A stretch of 64,000 nucleotides of DNA, from assembly GCF_020819595.1 (NCBI RefSeq), contig NZ_JAJHNP010000014.1, positions 124,001 through 188,000 of the forward strand. The letters are read 5' to 3'. A model generated the notes under the pieces. It did not search any database and was not told where the DNA came from. It saw only the letters and a list, made by a program, of their open reading frames with translations. Of this stretch, positions 36,305 through 45,519 are shown piece after piece. How positions within the stretch are numbered: the stretch's first letter is position 1; every line of letters starts with the position of its first letter. Origin of the DNA: Streptomyces barringtoniae. GTDB taxonomy: Bacteria; Actinomycetota; Actinomycetes; Streptomycetales; Streptomycetaceae. A program made the position numbers and the translations under genes.

Positions 36305-36783
36305 ATGCCCATGGGGCCGGTCATCAGCGGAAGGCAGACGTGCCTTGTCCCCACGTCCGAGGCCGACCTGGACCTGCTCGCGCGCTGGTTCGCCGACCCC
36401 GAATTCGTGGAGCACTGGGGCGGGCTGCCGATGCCGCGTGAGGAAGTCGCCGCCAAGTGCGTGGGCCGGCGCCGCCCGCAGGTAGATCCTTCCTGATACA
36501 CGCTCAGGGTATAGCCGTCGGCTACGCGCAGCATTGGCATGCCGGCGCTGATGAGGGCGGAATCGACATGGTCCTGGCCACCGAGGCACGAGGCCGCGGA
36601 CTGGGACCGGATGCGGCCCGCACACTGATCACCTATCTGTGCAAAACGCTCGGGTGGCGGCGGGTGACGGTCGACCCCTCGGCGACGAACGTTCGGGCCG
36701 TGCACGCGTGGGAGAAGGCCGGCTTCCAGCGCATGGCAGGTGAGGGAGAGATCCTGGCGATGGAGTACCGGCCCGCGCCATGA
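36305..36783 (+). pseudogene. GNAT acetyltransferase, frameshifted (AAC(6')-like shape)
   Basis: ATG 36305 follows a strong GAGGAGG. The first frame (MPMGPVISGRQTCLVPTSEA, DLLARWFADPEFVEHWGG) stops at 36496. The second frame continues (FLIHAQGIAVGYAQHWHAGA, VLATEARGRGLGPDAARTLI, ATNVRAVHAWEKAGFQRM) to 36783. One base is lost or gained near 36485. The restored protein is about 160 residues, with the RGRGLG acetyl-CoA loop and the layout of aminoglycoside 6'-N-acetyltransferase-type GNATs; the actual substrate is not known. A single frameshift means that a sequencing error is possible. Confidence 0.75.
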
Positions 36784-37394
36784 CTGATAGTCGAATGCGC
36801 CGCCCTCAACCGGTCCGCTCCACTGCACCGAGCCCACCCGAAGCGCAACACTCGGCGCCGGCGGCCGCTTCGGTGCGCACCGCCCACCGAGTGGATGCGC
36901 ACCTACCAAGACAGCCGAGCCTGAATACACAACCTGCCGTGAAGCACCCTTCCAGGTGTAACGGAGGAAATCTGTCATGGCTGAGGTAGACATTGGCCAT
37001 CCACAGGGCTATGGTTTCTACCGTACCCAGGAAGTCGAAGTGGGCACGGCAGACAGGAACTGCCGTGCATGCAGGGCAAGCAGGACGCGACCCGAAGGGG
37101 TCGCGAGCAGTACCCGCGTTATCCAGCAGTACAACCGAGTAACCGAAGGTAAGGAGCAGAACGCCATCAGGATCGCCCGGGCGAGGAAGCAGTCCGCCCG
37201 GGTACCGCAAGGCCCCGGATTGGAAGGTGGTCCCCGGTCACGCATACGCGATCCCCGCAGCCCCGCCCTCCCAGGCGGAACCTGCGGACAAAGAAGGCCG
37301 GCGCAGTCGGCCGGTAGATGGTGTTGAAAGCTCGGGGCCCGGGTGCCAGTACGGCATCCGGGCCCCCCGACGCATCCCCCGGAAGAAGAGGTCT
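36784..37394. other. Long leader or intergenic region with hairpins
   Basis: No supported gene. A hairpin lies at 37334-37366: a 14-base stem GGGGCCCGGGTGCC / GGCATCCGGGCCCC with loop AGTAC and one wobble, 28 bases before the MerR-type start. A smaller one occurs near 37088 (GCGACCC-GAA-GGGGTCGC). These could form a terminator for upstream transcription or an attenuator in the MerR leader. Confidence 0.45.
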
Positions 37395-37739
37395 ATGCCC
37401 CCTCGCAGTACCCGGCCCGCCGACATCCTCGACGACGACGACTACCCCGCCTACACCATGGGCCGGGCCGCCGAGATGCTCGGCACCACCCCCGCCTTCC
37501 TCCGCACCCTCGGCGAACACCGCCTGATCACTCCCTTGCGCTCCGAAGGCGGCCACCGCCGCTACTCCCGCTACCAGCTGCGCATCGCCGCCCGTGCCCG
37601 CGAACTCGTCGACCAGGGCACCGCCATAGAGGCCGCCTGCCGCATCGTCATCCTCGAAGACCAGCTCGAAGAAGCTCAGCGCATCAACGAGCAACTGCGC
37701 GCCCAGGGCGGCCAGCCGCAGTCGAAGCCCTCAGCCTGA
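37395..37739 (+). CDS. MerR-family-like HTH regulator
   Basis: 114 residues from ATG 37395, with GGAAGAAGAGG upstream. The DNA-binding part is YTMGRAAEMLGTTPAFLRTL, then GEHRLITPLRSEGGHRRYSR, followed by a helical tail (RIVILEDQLEEAQRINEQLR). It lacks the long effector domain of classical MerR proteins, placing it with short MerR/HspR-like proteins frequent on actinobacterial mobile DNA. A hairpin in its leader may control it. The target is unknown. Confidence 0.85.
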   Translation: MPPRSTRPADILDDDDYPAYTMGRAAEMLGTTPAFLRTLGEHRLITPLRSEGGHRRYSRYQLRIAARARELVDQGTAIEAACRIVILEDQLEEAQRINEQLRAQGGQPQSKPSA

Positions 37740-38004
37740 CAAGGACGCCGGGTACGGGCCCCACACCGACCGACCAGCGGACCAGGCACCCCTGACAGTT
37801 CCGCGCCGCCGCCTCGCGCTGGGTCGCAACGAGTACGCGCACAGCACTGCACAAGGCCCCCGACACACCTGCCGGGGGCCTTGGCCGTTCAAGTGCGGCC
37901 GCCTGATTGCATCCCCCTCGGCAGCGTCGACGACGAGGTGACCGACGCGGTCGCTGAGCAGACCGGCGCAGGCCCGGACCGCGGGGTGCACGCTGTGGCC
38001 CCCG

Positions 38005-38190
38005 GTGGAACCGAAGACCGGAGGATGGACCTTCCTCACCCATCACGCCCGCGTCCTGCTGGTCATCGCACGCGCTCCTGACCTGCACCTGCACGACATC
38101 GCCGCGGCCTGCGACATTACCGAACGCACCGCCCAGAGCATCGTCACCGACCTCGAACAGGCCAATCTCCAGCAGCGCCTGGCGCAAAGC
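38005..38190 (+). pseudogene. Winged-helix regulator, truncated
   Basis: GTG 38013-type starts lie in frame. The product reads KTGGWTFLTHHARVLLVIAR, DIAAACDITERTAQSIVTDL, an MarR/ArsR-like winged helix known in small streptomycete regulators. After EQANLQQR the wing and C-terminal helix are replaced by low-complexity, out-of-frame sequence. Confidence 0.65.
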
Positions 38191-38627
38191 GTGCGGATGC
38201 CCTCATACTCTGCGTCCCGCCGCCCGGCGGCATCCAGGTCACCCGTCGGCATCCATCCCACGGCTACCGCATCCGGCTCCCGGCGAATCCGCAGCCCCGT
38301 CCGATCGCCCATGCCTGCCGACGCGATGTCGAACCCGGCATGGGCAGCGTCTGGCACACGTCATCGAACAGGCCTTGCAGGGCAGCCTCGTCAGCCACCG
38401 GCCACACCTACACAGCCCGTCATCGGCCTTCCGGGCTCTGGCCACGAGGCTCGTGCGGTGACACCGGCCTTCGTCGTGCGGACATGACCGCGGAGCCCGG
38501 CCAATCCCGGCAGGCTCCGCGGGTGAAGGATGCAGCCCACGGCTCGTGAGCCGAACCGTGCTCCACTCGCCTTGAGTACCGCCGACCGCAGATGCCAAAC
38601 GCCCGAGGGGCGCCTGGTCATCACTCG

Positions 38628-39090
38628 CGGCCGACCGCATCTCCGAGGGGTCATCGGCAAGATCGATGGTCGCTGTGATGCGCTTGCCGACCGGCTCACG
38701 GTGCACCTCGAAGCTCCGGCAGACCGCCGTCACGATCTCCAGGCCGTGCTGCCCCACCCGTTCCGGGTCGGAGTCCTGGATCGCCGGCAGCCGGGGTTCG
38801 GTGTCCCACACGGTCACCTCCGCGGCGCCGTCCCGGGCCTCCAGGGTGAGCAGCGACGGGCCCGGCGCATACTTGCGGGTGTTCGTCACCAGTTCGCTCA
38901 CAACCAGCTTCACCATGTCCACGGATCTTTGGGGTACCGGCACCCCGTGTTCGGCCTGCAGGTCCATCAGGAAGGACCAGGCGCGATCACGGGCCTCAGC
39001 GATCGCCTCTCTGCCCTCGAACGCGGCAGACAGCGCTATCGGACCGTCGGCCGGCGACCGCCGGCCCTCTCCGCCCTCGAGGTCGAATTG
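38628..39090 (-). pseudogene. RsbW-like ATP-binding protein, start lost
   Basis: The frame from QFDLEG at 39090 reads through FEGREAIAEARDRAWSFLMD, MVKLVVSELVTNTRKYAPGP (N-box of HATPase_c), VGQHGLEIVTAVCRSFEVHR (G-box) and KRITATIDLADDP, all contiguous. No ATG or GTG precedes QFDLEG, where relatives known to me start with Met. The natural stop after the ADDP region is also gone, so the open frame run-on continues to 38239. The nearest usable start (38967) would delete the first helix. A damaged paralogue lies at 61850-62144. Confidence 0.7.
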
Positions 39091-39273
39091 ACGAGGACAG
39101 CCCCGGCGCGGGCGTCTGCGGCGGTGTAGCTTCGGCCGCTTCGTCAGCAGGAGGTCCTGCTGAGACTGCGGATTCCGCGTCGCGTTAGCAATGTGCCGAT
39201 CGGCTGATCTTCAGCAATCGCGTGGCCCGCCGGGAAACATCGTCGGAGTGGAGCCCGGTCCGGCTGGGGCTGT
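39091..39273. other. Short intergenic region
   Basis: Between the damaged ATPase and the S1-SUKH gene; nothing supported. Confidence 0.3.
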
Positions 39274-40083
39274 TCAGTCGGCAGTCTCGATCCGCTCCGG
39301 GGCGATGCCCAGGATGAGCTTCTCCAGCGCGTCCTGGGCAGAGCCGAACGTAGCCAGCCAGGTCTCGACCAGGTAGATCTCGCTGTTCTCGTCGATGCCG
39401 AGGAAGAATCTGCCCTCATCGAGTTCGCCGAGGGGGAAGATGGCGCGCCCGATGGCGTGACTCCAGTCGGCGAAGCGGTCTTCCTCGCCGATCAGGTTGT
39501 CCGGGTCGAAGTTGAAGGGGGTCTTGGCGCAGGTGATCCCGGGGCCGCTGATCTGGACGTCCAGGCCACCGAACTCCGCCAAGAAGGCTTCAGCGGCATC
39601 GTGCATGCGGACCAGGCCGGTCTTCTCGAGCGTCTTGCGCCAGTGGTCCGTCGAGACGTGCCGTCCCGGCCGCCAGCCTGCAGAGCGCAGTGTCTCCTCG
39701 ATCACGCCAGTTCCCCGTAGATACGTCGCCGCTGCATCGACCCATGCCTTGTCCACCGGCACGTCTTCTGGCCAGCCGGGCCGCCAGTCCGCCTGCCAGT
39801 GGGCGAAGTCGTCACGCAGGAACTGCGGGTCAACTGGCTTGAGTCGCACTTGCTGTCGCTCATCGGCCCACCAGACCTCGAATTCGGCCTCGGTTCCGTT
39901 GCTTGGCCAGCGTTCTGCGACCGTCGGCAGAAGCAGAACATCGACGAACCCTCCGACCGGAAGACCGATGTCGACGAAGATCCCGATCGCACCCGGCCTC
40001 GGGACTGCCGTCACCGTCCCTTGGAACCTTTGCCCGAACCGCAGGCCGCGACGGATTCGAATCCACTCTTCAGCGCTGACCAC
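39274..40083 (-). CDS. S1-like domain fused to SUKH-3 immunity domain
   Basis: 269 residues from GTG 40083, in one uninterrupted frame. Residues 10-90 form an S1/OB-like RNA-binding module (GQRFQGTVTAVPRPGAIGIF, VDIGLPVGGFVDVLLLP). Residues 120-262 match the SUKH-3 immunity pattern (VIEETLRSAGWRPGRHVSTD, AEAFLAEFGGLDVQISGPGI, AIGRAIFPLGELDEGRFFLG, YLVETWLATFGSAQDALEKL). SUKH proteins neutralise polymorphic nuclease or deaminase toxins. The S1 part exists alone in other streptomycetes as far as I recall, so the fusion is unusual. It overlaps the upstream gene by 14 bases (coupled). Confidence 0.78.
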   Translation of the reverse strand: MVSAEEWIRIRRGLRFGQRFQGTVTAVPRPGAIGIFVDIGLPVGGFVDVLLLPTVAERWPSNGTEAEFEVWWADERQQVRLKPVDPQFLRDDFAHWQADWRPGWPEDVPVDKAWVDAAATYLRGTGVIEETLRSAGWRPGRHVSTDHWRKTLEKTGLVRMHDAAEAFLAEFGGLDVQISGPGITCAKTPFNFDPDNLIGEEDRFADWSHAIGRAIFPLGELDEGRFFLGIDENSEIYLVETWLATFGSAQDALEKLILGIAPERIETAD

Positions 40084-40591
40084 CCGGACATCCTGGCATC
40101 CCGCTGTTGCGGGTGGCGGCCGGACAGTCGTGGTGGTGGGGCTGGGGGCCAGCGACGTTGAGGATGGGCTCTCCCCCTTCCGGGATTTCGAAGACGAAGA
40201 CGACGCCGGAGGGGGCGGCCTGGATGGCGCACTGGTTGTCGAAGGTCAGGGGCGCGTATGGCTGCCAGGCGCAACCGACGCGGCCGAGAGCTTCGATCAC
40301 TTCGGCGTACTTGGGGTGGCCGGTGAACGACCGCTTCTCGACCAGTCCCGCAGGGAGTTCAACGGTGTCTCGCCAGGTCTGGAGGCAGATCAAGATGATC
40401 TTCTGGCAGCGGCAGACGCTCAGCTCAAGGTCGCCGTAGGCGAACAGACGCGGCCATGACCGACGCTTCCCCACGACCACTTCAAAGGGCTCGCCGAGCG
40501 CTTCGGCAACCGCGCCCCAGGCGGCGCCGTTCGCGACCGGACCCAGCTGCCCCGACCGGGCAAGTTCCGTCAGGACGTCGAGTAGCTCCAT
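40070..40591 (-). CDS. Hypothetical protein, immunity-type context
   Basis: 173 residues from ATG 40591 (MELLDVLTELARSGQLGPVA); the longer frame to 40681 is less likely. Mixed alpha/beta with LGEPFEVVVGKRRSWPRLFA, YGDLELSVCRCQKIILICLQ and APLTFDNQCAIQAAPSGVVF, then FEIPEGGEPILNVAG. It resembles single-domain streptomycete proteins found in toxin-immunity clusters. Its stop lies within the next gene (14-base overlap with the S1-SUKH ORF), so the two form an operon. No catalytic motif is seen. Confidence 0.7.
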   Translation of the reverse strand: MELLDVLTELARSGQLGPVANGAAWGAVAEALGEPFEVVVGKRRSWPRLFAYGDLELSVCRCQKIILICLQTWRDTVELPAGLVEKRSFTGHPKYAEVIEALGRVGCAWQPYAPLTFDNQCAIQAAPSGVVFVFEIPEGGEPILNVAGPQPHHHDCPAATRNSGMPGCPGGQR

Positions 40592-40725
40592 GTGGCGGAA
40601 GCCTGCCATCTGCGGCGATGGACGGTCGAGAGGCTTGGGGCTGCCTCGGCCGCTGCGGGCGCCGCAGCCCTCAGCGGACATGGAAACCGGTGGGTCAGGG
40701 TGTACTGGGGAGGCAGGATTGGGCG

Positions 40726-41214
40726 GTGGCTGAACTGCTGTGGGACGACGTTAGATGGTTCTTCGACCCCGAGATGATGGGGTCGCTGCCGGACGTGTGG
40801 GTGCCCAACGCCTCGGAGAGGGACTGGCAGGCGGTTCTCGACCTCGTGGTGGAGCGGGGCTGGGCCTTTCAGTACCGCGAGGGCTCGGCAGCGCTGCCGC
40901 TGCCTCCGGCAAGGGCCGTGCTGTCGCGCCCGGCCGACGCCGAGCAGCCTCATCTGGAGGTTCGGCCGGTGCAAGACATGTTGGCGATCTTTCGGTTCTA
41001 TGCAGCAGAGGAGATCGATTTCGATGTCGACCTGCGGGAGATTCAGGGGCAGGAGCCACTCGATGCCCTGAGCGGATTCCTCGCCGCGATCGGTCGCCGG
41101 CTGGGTAAGCCGGTGCTGATGGGTGCCGAGGGTGGTGATGGGAGTCGTCCCGTCCTCGGGTTCGACGTCGAGGCGGACCGCGTCGTGATGCTGGTCGAGC
41201 CGCCGGTCAGGTGA
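40726..41214 (+). CDS. Hypothetical protein, immunity-type context
   Basis: 162 residues from GTG 40726, with GGGGAGG about 13 bases upstream. It is acidic (pI probably near 4), beginning VAELLWDDVRWFFDPEMMGS, with a central FRFYAAEEIDFDVDLREIQG and terminal LGFDVEADRVVMLVEPPVR. Small acidic proteins of this sort are common toxin inhibitors, but no family is recognised. It is divergent from the S1-SUKH operon and next to an Rhs scrap, which supports the context. Confidence 0.7.
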   Translation: MAELLWDDVRWFFDPEMMGSLPDVWVPNASERDWQAVLDLVVERGWAFQYREGSAALPLPPARAVLSRPADAEQPHLEVRPVQDMLAIFRFYAAEEIDFDVDLREIQGQEPLDALSGFLAAIGRRLGKPVLMGAEGGDGSRPVLGFDVEADRVVMLVEPPVR

Positions 41215-41276
41215 CGGAGGATTGCACTGCGTCCAAGAGGCTGAGCAGGCGCTCTGCTTCGTGGATGAGAGCGGTG

Positions 41277-41595
41277 CCCAACACCTACGACGACTACGGC
41301 CGCGAACTTACCGAAACGGACGCCGACAACCGCACCACCACCACGACCTACAACCCCACCACGGGCACCGCACCGACCTCCATCAAGGTCACCCAGCCCA
41401 AGGTCACTGGCCAGACCACGGCCTTCAGCACCACCACCCTCGACTCGGCCCGCGGTCTGGACCTGAAGACCACCGACGCCGCCGGCTACTCCACCGCCAG
41501 CACCTACGACCCGCTGGGCCGGCTAACCGCCGTATGGAACCCGGGCTTTGCAACGAGCAACAATCCGAACACCAAGTACAGGTACAACCTCAACC
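41277..41595 (+). pseudogene. Rhs/YD-repeat toxin fragment
   Basis: The frame reads YDDYGRELTETDADNRTTTT, TYNPTTGTAPTSIKV, TYDPLGRLTAVWNPG and KYRYNLN, repeated YD motifs of an Rhs-family surface or secreted toxin. Only about 105 residues remain; neither the core end nor a toxin domain is present. It lies between two candidate immunity genes. Confidence 0.8.
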
Positions 41596-42141
41596 CTGCC
41601 GGGCCGTCGACGGTTGGTATCCCGGCTCGCCGACGGCGACGAACCGTGCCAGGGACCGCTCCAGCAGTTCGAGGAACTGCCGCACGTCATCAGCTACCTT
41701 GTCGAGCTCGGGTTCGTCCAGCGACGCCGTCCGCGTCCGGTAGATCACCCCACCAGGGCCGGCTATATAGGAGAGGCCGCCGCCGTTCGAGCCGATGACC
41801 AGGCCACTGGCTTTGTGGTCGGCGCCGATGTCGACAGCGCCGTACTCCTTGAGTGCCAGAAGGACATCACCTACTGGGTCGACGAAGTAGCCTTTGCCGA
41901 CGTCCGCCCAGGTGATGTCTCCGATGCTGTCGTAGAAGGTGACCAGGTCAGCAGGTACGAGGCTCGCTTGGGCAAGCGCGCGAGCCGCAGCCTGATCGTT
42001 GTGGTCGGCCGGCCGGACCTCATTGGTGCCCGGGGGAAAGCCATGGCGATGCTCGAACTCGTCTGTCATTGCTTTCAGGGCCGGGGAGACCCGGCTGATC
42101 CACGAGGCCAGCCAGGCGGGTGAAAGGGAAGGGTCACTCAT
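41590..42141 (-). CDS. SMI1/KNR4 (SUKH-1) family protein
   Basis: 183 residues from ATG 42141 (MSDPSLSPAWLASWISRVSP). The SUKH core is SLVPADLVTFYDSIGDITWA, then GYFVDPVGDVLLALKEYGAV, with GLVIGSNGGGLSYIAGPGGV and KVADDVRQFLELLERS. SMI1/KNR4-type proteins serve as immunity proteins for polymorphic toxins. The gene faces the Rhs fragment, whose remains it converges on, so it probably protected against that system or a competitor's version. Confidence 0.85.
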   Translation of the reverse strand: MSDPSLSPAWLASWISRVSPALKAMTDEFEHRHGFPPGTNEVRPADHNDQAAARALAQASLVPADLVTFYDSIGDITWADVGKGYFVDPVGDVLLALKEYGAVDIGADHKASGLVIGSNGGGLSYIAGPGGVIYRTRTASLDEPELDKVADDVRQFLELLERSLARFVAVGEPGYQPSTARQG

Positions 42142-42205
42142 GAGGCCGGATCATGGCATGAGCCTCGAGCGTATAAGAGGTGGCCTGCAGCTTCGCTGTT
42201 CACGT

Positions 42206-42650
42206 CAGCACAAGGCCCTGAGCTGTCGATGGGTGATTAGGCAGCAGGCGAGCTTGAGGAACGCTTCGTGCATGTCGGCCCCCTGCGTTCCGACCGGATG
42301 CGCAGGCGTCGGAAGCCATGCAACCAGGCAAACGTTCTCTCGACCACCCAGCGGTGGGTGCCCAGGCCAGTGCCGTGCCGTGTTCCACGCCGAGTGATCG
42401 CCGGGACGATGCCACGAGCCCGGACCTGATCACGGTAAACGTCATGGTCATACCGCGGTCCGTGAACAGTGGGTCGGGCTTGCGGCGCGGCCGTCCGACG
42501 CGACCACGAACGGGCGGAACCGCGTCGAGCAGAGGCAGGAGTTGGGTGACGTCGTTGCGGTTGCCGCCGGTCAGCAGGATCGCGAGTGGATGTTTGCCCC
42601 AAACGCGCGTCTTCGAGTCCGTCGAGCCGACGACTTGGCCGCCCATTTAC
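42206..42650 (-). pseudogene. IS5-family transposase C-terminal half, frameshifted
   Basis: Frame 1 reads HPLAILLTGGNRNDVTQLLP, LLDAVPPVRGRVGRPRRKPD. Frame 2 continues with THRWVVERTFAWLHGFRRLR. Frame 3 ends MHEAFLKLACCLITHRQLRA at TGA 42206. This is the C-terminal DDE region with at least two shifts. It is closely similar to the intact transposase at 51742-52563. Confidence 0.85.
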
Positions 42651-42735
42651 TTCGCTTCTTGCCCATGAAGTCCGTCTGGTTTGAAGATCAGGCAGAAACG
42701 CCCAACAGAGCGGAACAGCACCGTCCGCCGCATCC

Positions 42736-43115
42736 ATGATCACGCTACGGCGTGAGCCAGCGGAAACCCACCCCAGCGACCTGTCCGACGCCCGATGGGC
42801 CTTGATCGAGCCGACGTTGACGGCCTGGAGAAAGGCCCGGCTCGACCGCAGGCCCACCGGGCAGTCGGCCAAAGTCGACCTGCGCGACGTGTTCAACGCA
42901 CTCCTCTACGTCAACCGCACCGGAATCCCCTGGAAATACCTCCCGCATGAGTTCCCCAGCCACGGCACCGTCTACGCCTGCTACGCCGCCTGGCGCGACG
43001 AGGGAATCCTCACCCAGCTCAACTACGACCTGACCCGTCTGGCCCGCGTAAAGGAAGGACGCAAGCCCGAACCGGCCGCTTCCGTGATCGACACCCAGAG
43101 CGTGAAGACCTTGTA
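42736..43115 (+). pseudogene. IS5-family transposase N-terminal part, truncated
   Basis: ATG 42736 gives SDLSDARWALIEPTLTAWRK, LLYVNRTGIPWKYLPHEFPS and a first catalytic Asp in PAASVIDTQSVKT, after which the frame runs into unrelated sequence. It is related to the transposase at 50720-51568. Only about 127 of roughly 280 residues are preserved. Confidence 0.8.
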
Positions 43116-43331
43116 CGCGGCGTCGAATGCCTCCCGGCCCGTCGCGTCCGGGATCAGGTCGGCGGGGCAGGGTGCTGGCAGGGGCGGCATGAGACGCATC
43201 GTTCCAGGGCGGGTGGGCCGCGGTGACGTCGACACGGAGGGCGTTGGGCCTTGGTGCACCGGTACAGCGCAGTTGGTGACCGGTCCTGTGCAGGCCCATT
43301 AACCGGCCACCAACCGCGTCCCCGACCTCGC
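43116..43331. other. Junction sequence after IS truncation
   Basis: No supported gene. The minus strand has PADLIPDATGREAFDAAYKV, which looks like a protein scrap of unknown family joined to the IS5 fragment. Confidence 0.3.
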
Positions 43332-44630
43332 TCAGAAGTGGTGGCTGTGGAGGTCGCCCAGCAGGATGTTGAGCTGCTTTTCCTGCTCGGCGGCTGGAGC
43401 CGGCTGGATGTTGCCGTGGTCGATGGCGTATGCCTTGAGGACCTCATCCATCTGGTGGTCGAGCAGGGTCCAGGTCGTGTTGTTGACCGCCTGCAGGGAG
43501 GTGGCGTCGGCGTCCCAGTCGTCGCGCATCTTCTGCACGGTGGCATGGGAGGCCGCGGCCGTCCCGGCCCGGTCCTGAGCGATCGCCGTCTGGGCAAGCT
43601 TCTCGTACTTTGCCACTGCCGCGGTGGTCTGGCTGCCGGTCAGGGCCGCCTTCGGGCAGGCCGGCATCGTCTCGCTCTGACCGGTCGGGTCGCAGGTGAC
43701 GTGGGGCTGGTTGTGAGCCCAGATCATGAGCGCGACGGTGCCGGCGGCGATCAGCGCGAAGCCTCCGAGCGCGACGCGCTCCCTGCGCGCGTTGGTGACC
43801 GACGGCTCGTGCGTCGTCTCGGAGGTCTCGGCGACGTCCCTGCGGCTGATGGCCAGGTAGATGACCGTGGCCAGGATGGCACCGAGGAAGATCAGGCTCG
43901 TGGCGAAGGTGCCCAGGCCGAGTCCCACCGGGTCGCCGGGGTTGGCTGCGGCCTTCGGGGAGGCGAGCCAGTCACCGATGTTGGCGCCGAGCGGGCGGGT
44001 GAGGATGTAGGCGAGCCAGAACGAGAGAACCGGGTTGGCGCCGAACTTCCACAGTGCGGTGATCGACGCGATGAGGCCCAGCGGCAGGAACACCGACTGC
44101 GCGGGCGTCCAGTTGGTCAGCTCCAGCGTCCAGTCACCGAGGGCGGTGCCCAGCGCGAACGTCACCAGGACGGTCAGCCAGTAGAACGCCTCACGCGGGA
44201 AGGTCGTGATGCTGTGGATCGACAGGGTCCGCTCGCGCAGCCACCAGACCCCGAAGACGAGGGCCAGCAGGACCGAGAACACCGTCGAGCTGAGCCACAG
44301 CGGGACGTGTTGCTTGTCGGTGAGCATGTCGGTGTACAGCGTGCCGGTGACACTGACCACCACCACGGTGAGCCAGTACGGGAAGGGGCTGTAGCGCTTC
44401 GTACGGAACTGGACCGCCAGCACGATCGCGAATACCGCGGTGAACAACAGCATGGTGTTGGTCAGGCCGAAGCCCAGCGTCTCGTTGATGTAGTCGGCGA
44501 AACTCTCGCCGACGGTGGTGCACAGGATCTTGATGATCCAGAACCAGGCCGTGACCTCGGGCACCTTGTTCAACAGGGGACTTCCCGCAGCATGACGAGG
44601 TGTCGTCGCGGTAGTCGTCGAAGTTGTCAT
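43332..44630 (-). CDS. DUF347/COG4705-like membrane protein 1 with C-terminal extension
   Basis: 432 residues from ATG 44630. Four repeat units each hold two spans, with recurring motifs: KVPEVTAWFWIIKILCTTVG, LPYWLTVVVVSVTG-type, EAFYWLTVLVTFALGTALGD and LSFWLAYILTRPLGANIGD. This matches the pattern of the DUF347 repeat proteins (COG4705 membrane-anchored proteins), whose role is unknown to me. After the last span, about 130 residues form a soluble helical domain with two cysteines (VTCDPTGQSETMPACPKAAL) that the two paralogues in this window lack. It is monocistronic. Confidence 0.8.
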   Translation of the reverse strand: MTTSTTTATTPRHAAGSPLLNKVPEVTAWFWIIKILCTTVGESFADYINETLGFGLTNTMLLFTAVFAIVLAVQFRTKRYSPFPYWLTVVVVSVTGTLYTDMLTDKQHVPLWLSSTVFSVLLALVFGVWWLRERTLSIHSITTFPREAFYWLTVLVTFALGTALGDWTLELTNWTPAQSVFLPLGLIASITALWKFGANPVLSFWLAYILTRPLGANIGDWLASPKAAANPGDPVGLGLGTFATSLIFLGAILATVIYLAISRRDVAETSETTHEPSVTNARRERVALGGFALIAAGTVALMIWAHNQPHVTCDPTGQSETMPACPKAALTGSQTTAAVAKYEKLAQTAIAQDRAGTAAASHATVQKMRDDWDADATSLQAVNNTTWTLLDHQMDEVLKAYAIDHGNIQPAPAAEQEKQLNILLGDLHSHHF

Positions 44631-45519
44631 GCAGTCCTCACATGGAAGGGGTCGCAGTACAGAGGGGGCGCCCCTCACGTCTGCGGAACGGTAACTGTCC
44701 ACATATGTGCAGACAAGTGCGGCCTCGGACCTGCTTGGCGGTGGATGACTCCAATTGCTCGTCAGTCCACTCGGGCCGCGCCGCTGAAGGCGTAGTCCGT
44801 GACACGGTTCACGTTCTCGGAATGGCCTCCGCTTTTGTTCTTTCCTCGGTCTGCGCGAGGGCTTTCTGTATGTCCGTTATGACCCGGTGGGCGGCGCACC
44901 TTTTAACGCGGGATCTTGAGATATTCCTATGTGATGCAAGACATGCCCTTACTGCCTGCGCCGCCCGGCGGGGAGGTGCCAGGAAGGCGCCGATGCATCT
45001 CGTGGGAGCCGCTGAGATCAGAGAGACTTGGTACCGTAGTCATCAACGGCCGAGCATGGGCCGCCTCGGAAGCCTTCGGCTTCTCAGGTCAGACCGCGCC
45101 CCTGCTGGTCGGCCGGAACGCCCCACCCCCTGGCCGGAATTCGTGGAGCCAATTCGCGCTGTGGCCGGCGGGGTTGGCCAGAATTCTGGGAACCTCGTCC
45201 CGGAGTCCACTCGCCATCCAGTGTCGGCGAGGGGGTGCGAGCCCGCCTCAGCCAGTTGTTCGCCGACTCGCTTCCGGTCTCCTTGCCACGTGGCCACCTC
45301 TGGAACCACCGGACTCTCAGGCGTTTCATGGGTCATACCGCACGACTGTGCCAGCGGCAACCTGAACACATCCTGACTGCGGCTCGTTGATCACTTGCGC
45401 AACACGAGCAGCACGGCGTCATGCACACACGCACCTTCTCCATAACGGCCGTCCGGCACACTTGGCATGCCGAGCCCGGCCGGAACGTGCGCGTCCGGCC
45501 CACCGAACCACCGTGTGGC
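44631..45519. other. Intergenic region with leader of a fourth DUF347 copy
   Basis: No full gene. The minus-strand frame from 45336 or so reads MTHETPESPVVPEV, the same kind of start as the paralogue at 46350 (VTYETSESQAAPED), then diverges. Bases 45297-45385 are roughly 75 percent identical to 46310-46396, so promoter plus first codons of a fourth copy survive. Confidence 0.5.

Noticed and set aside
35822..36625. 267-residue minus-strand frame as one gene
   Set aside because: Only the last 57 residues match IS481; the middle is out of frame with an IS5 scrap and the rest is antisense to the GNAT gene.
43251..44795. 514-residue plus-strand frame opposite the DUF347-like gene
   Set aside because: Low-complexity charged translation, no start signal; the minus strand has the repeat membrane protein.
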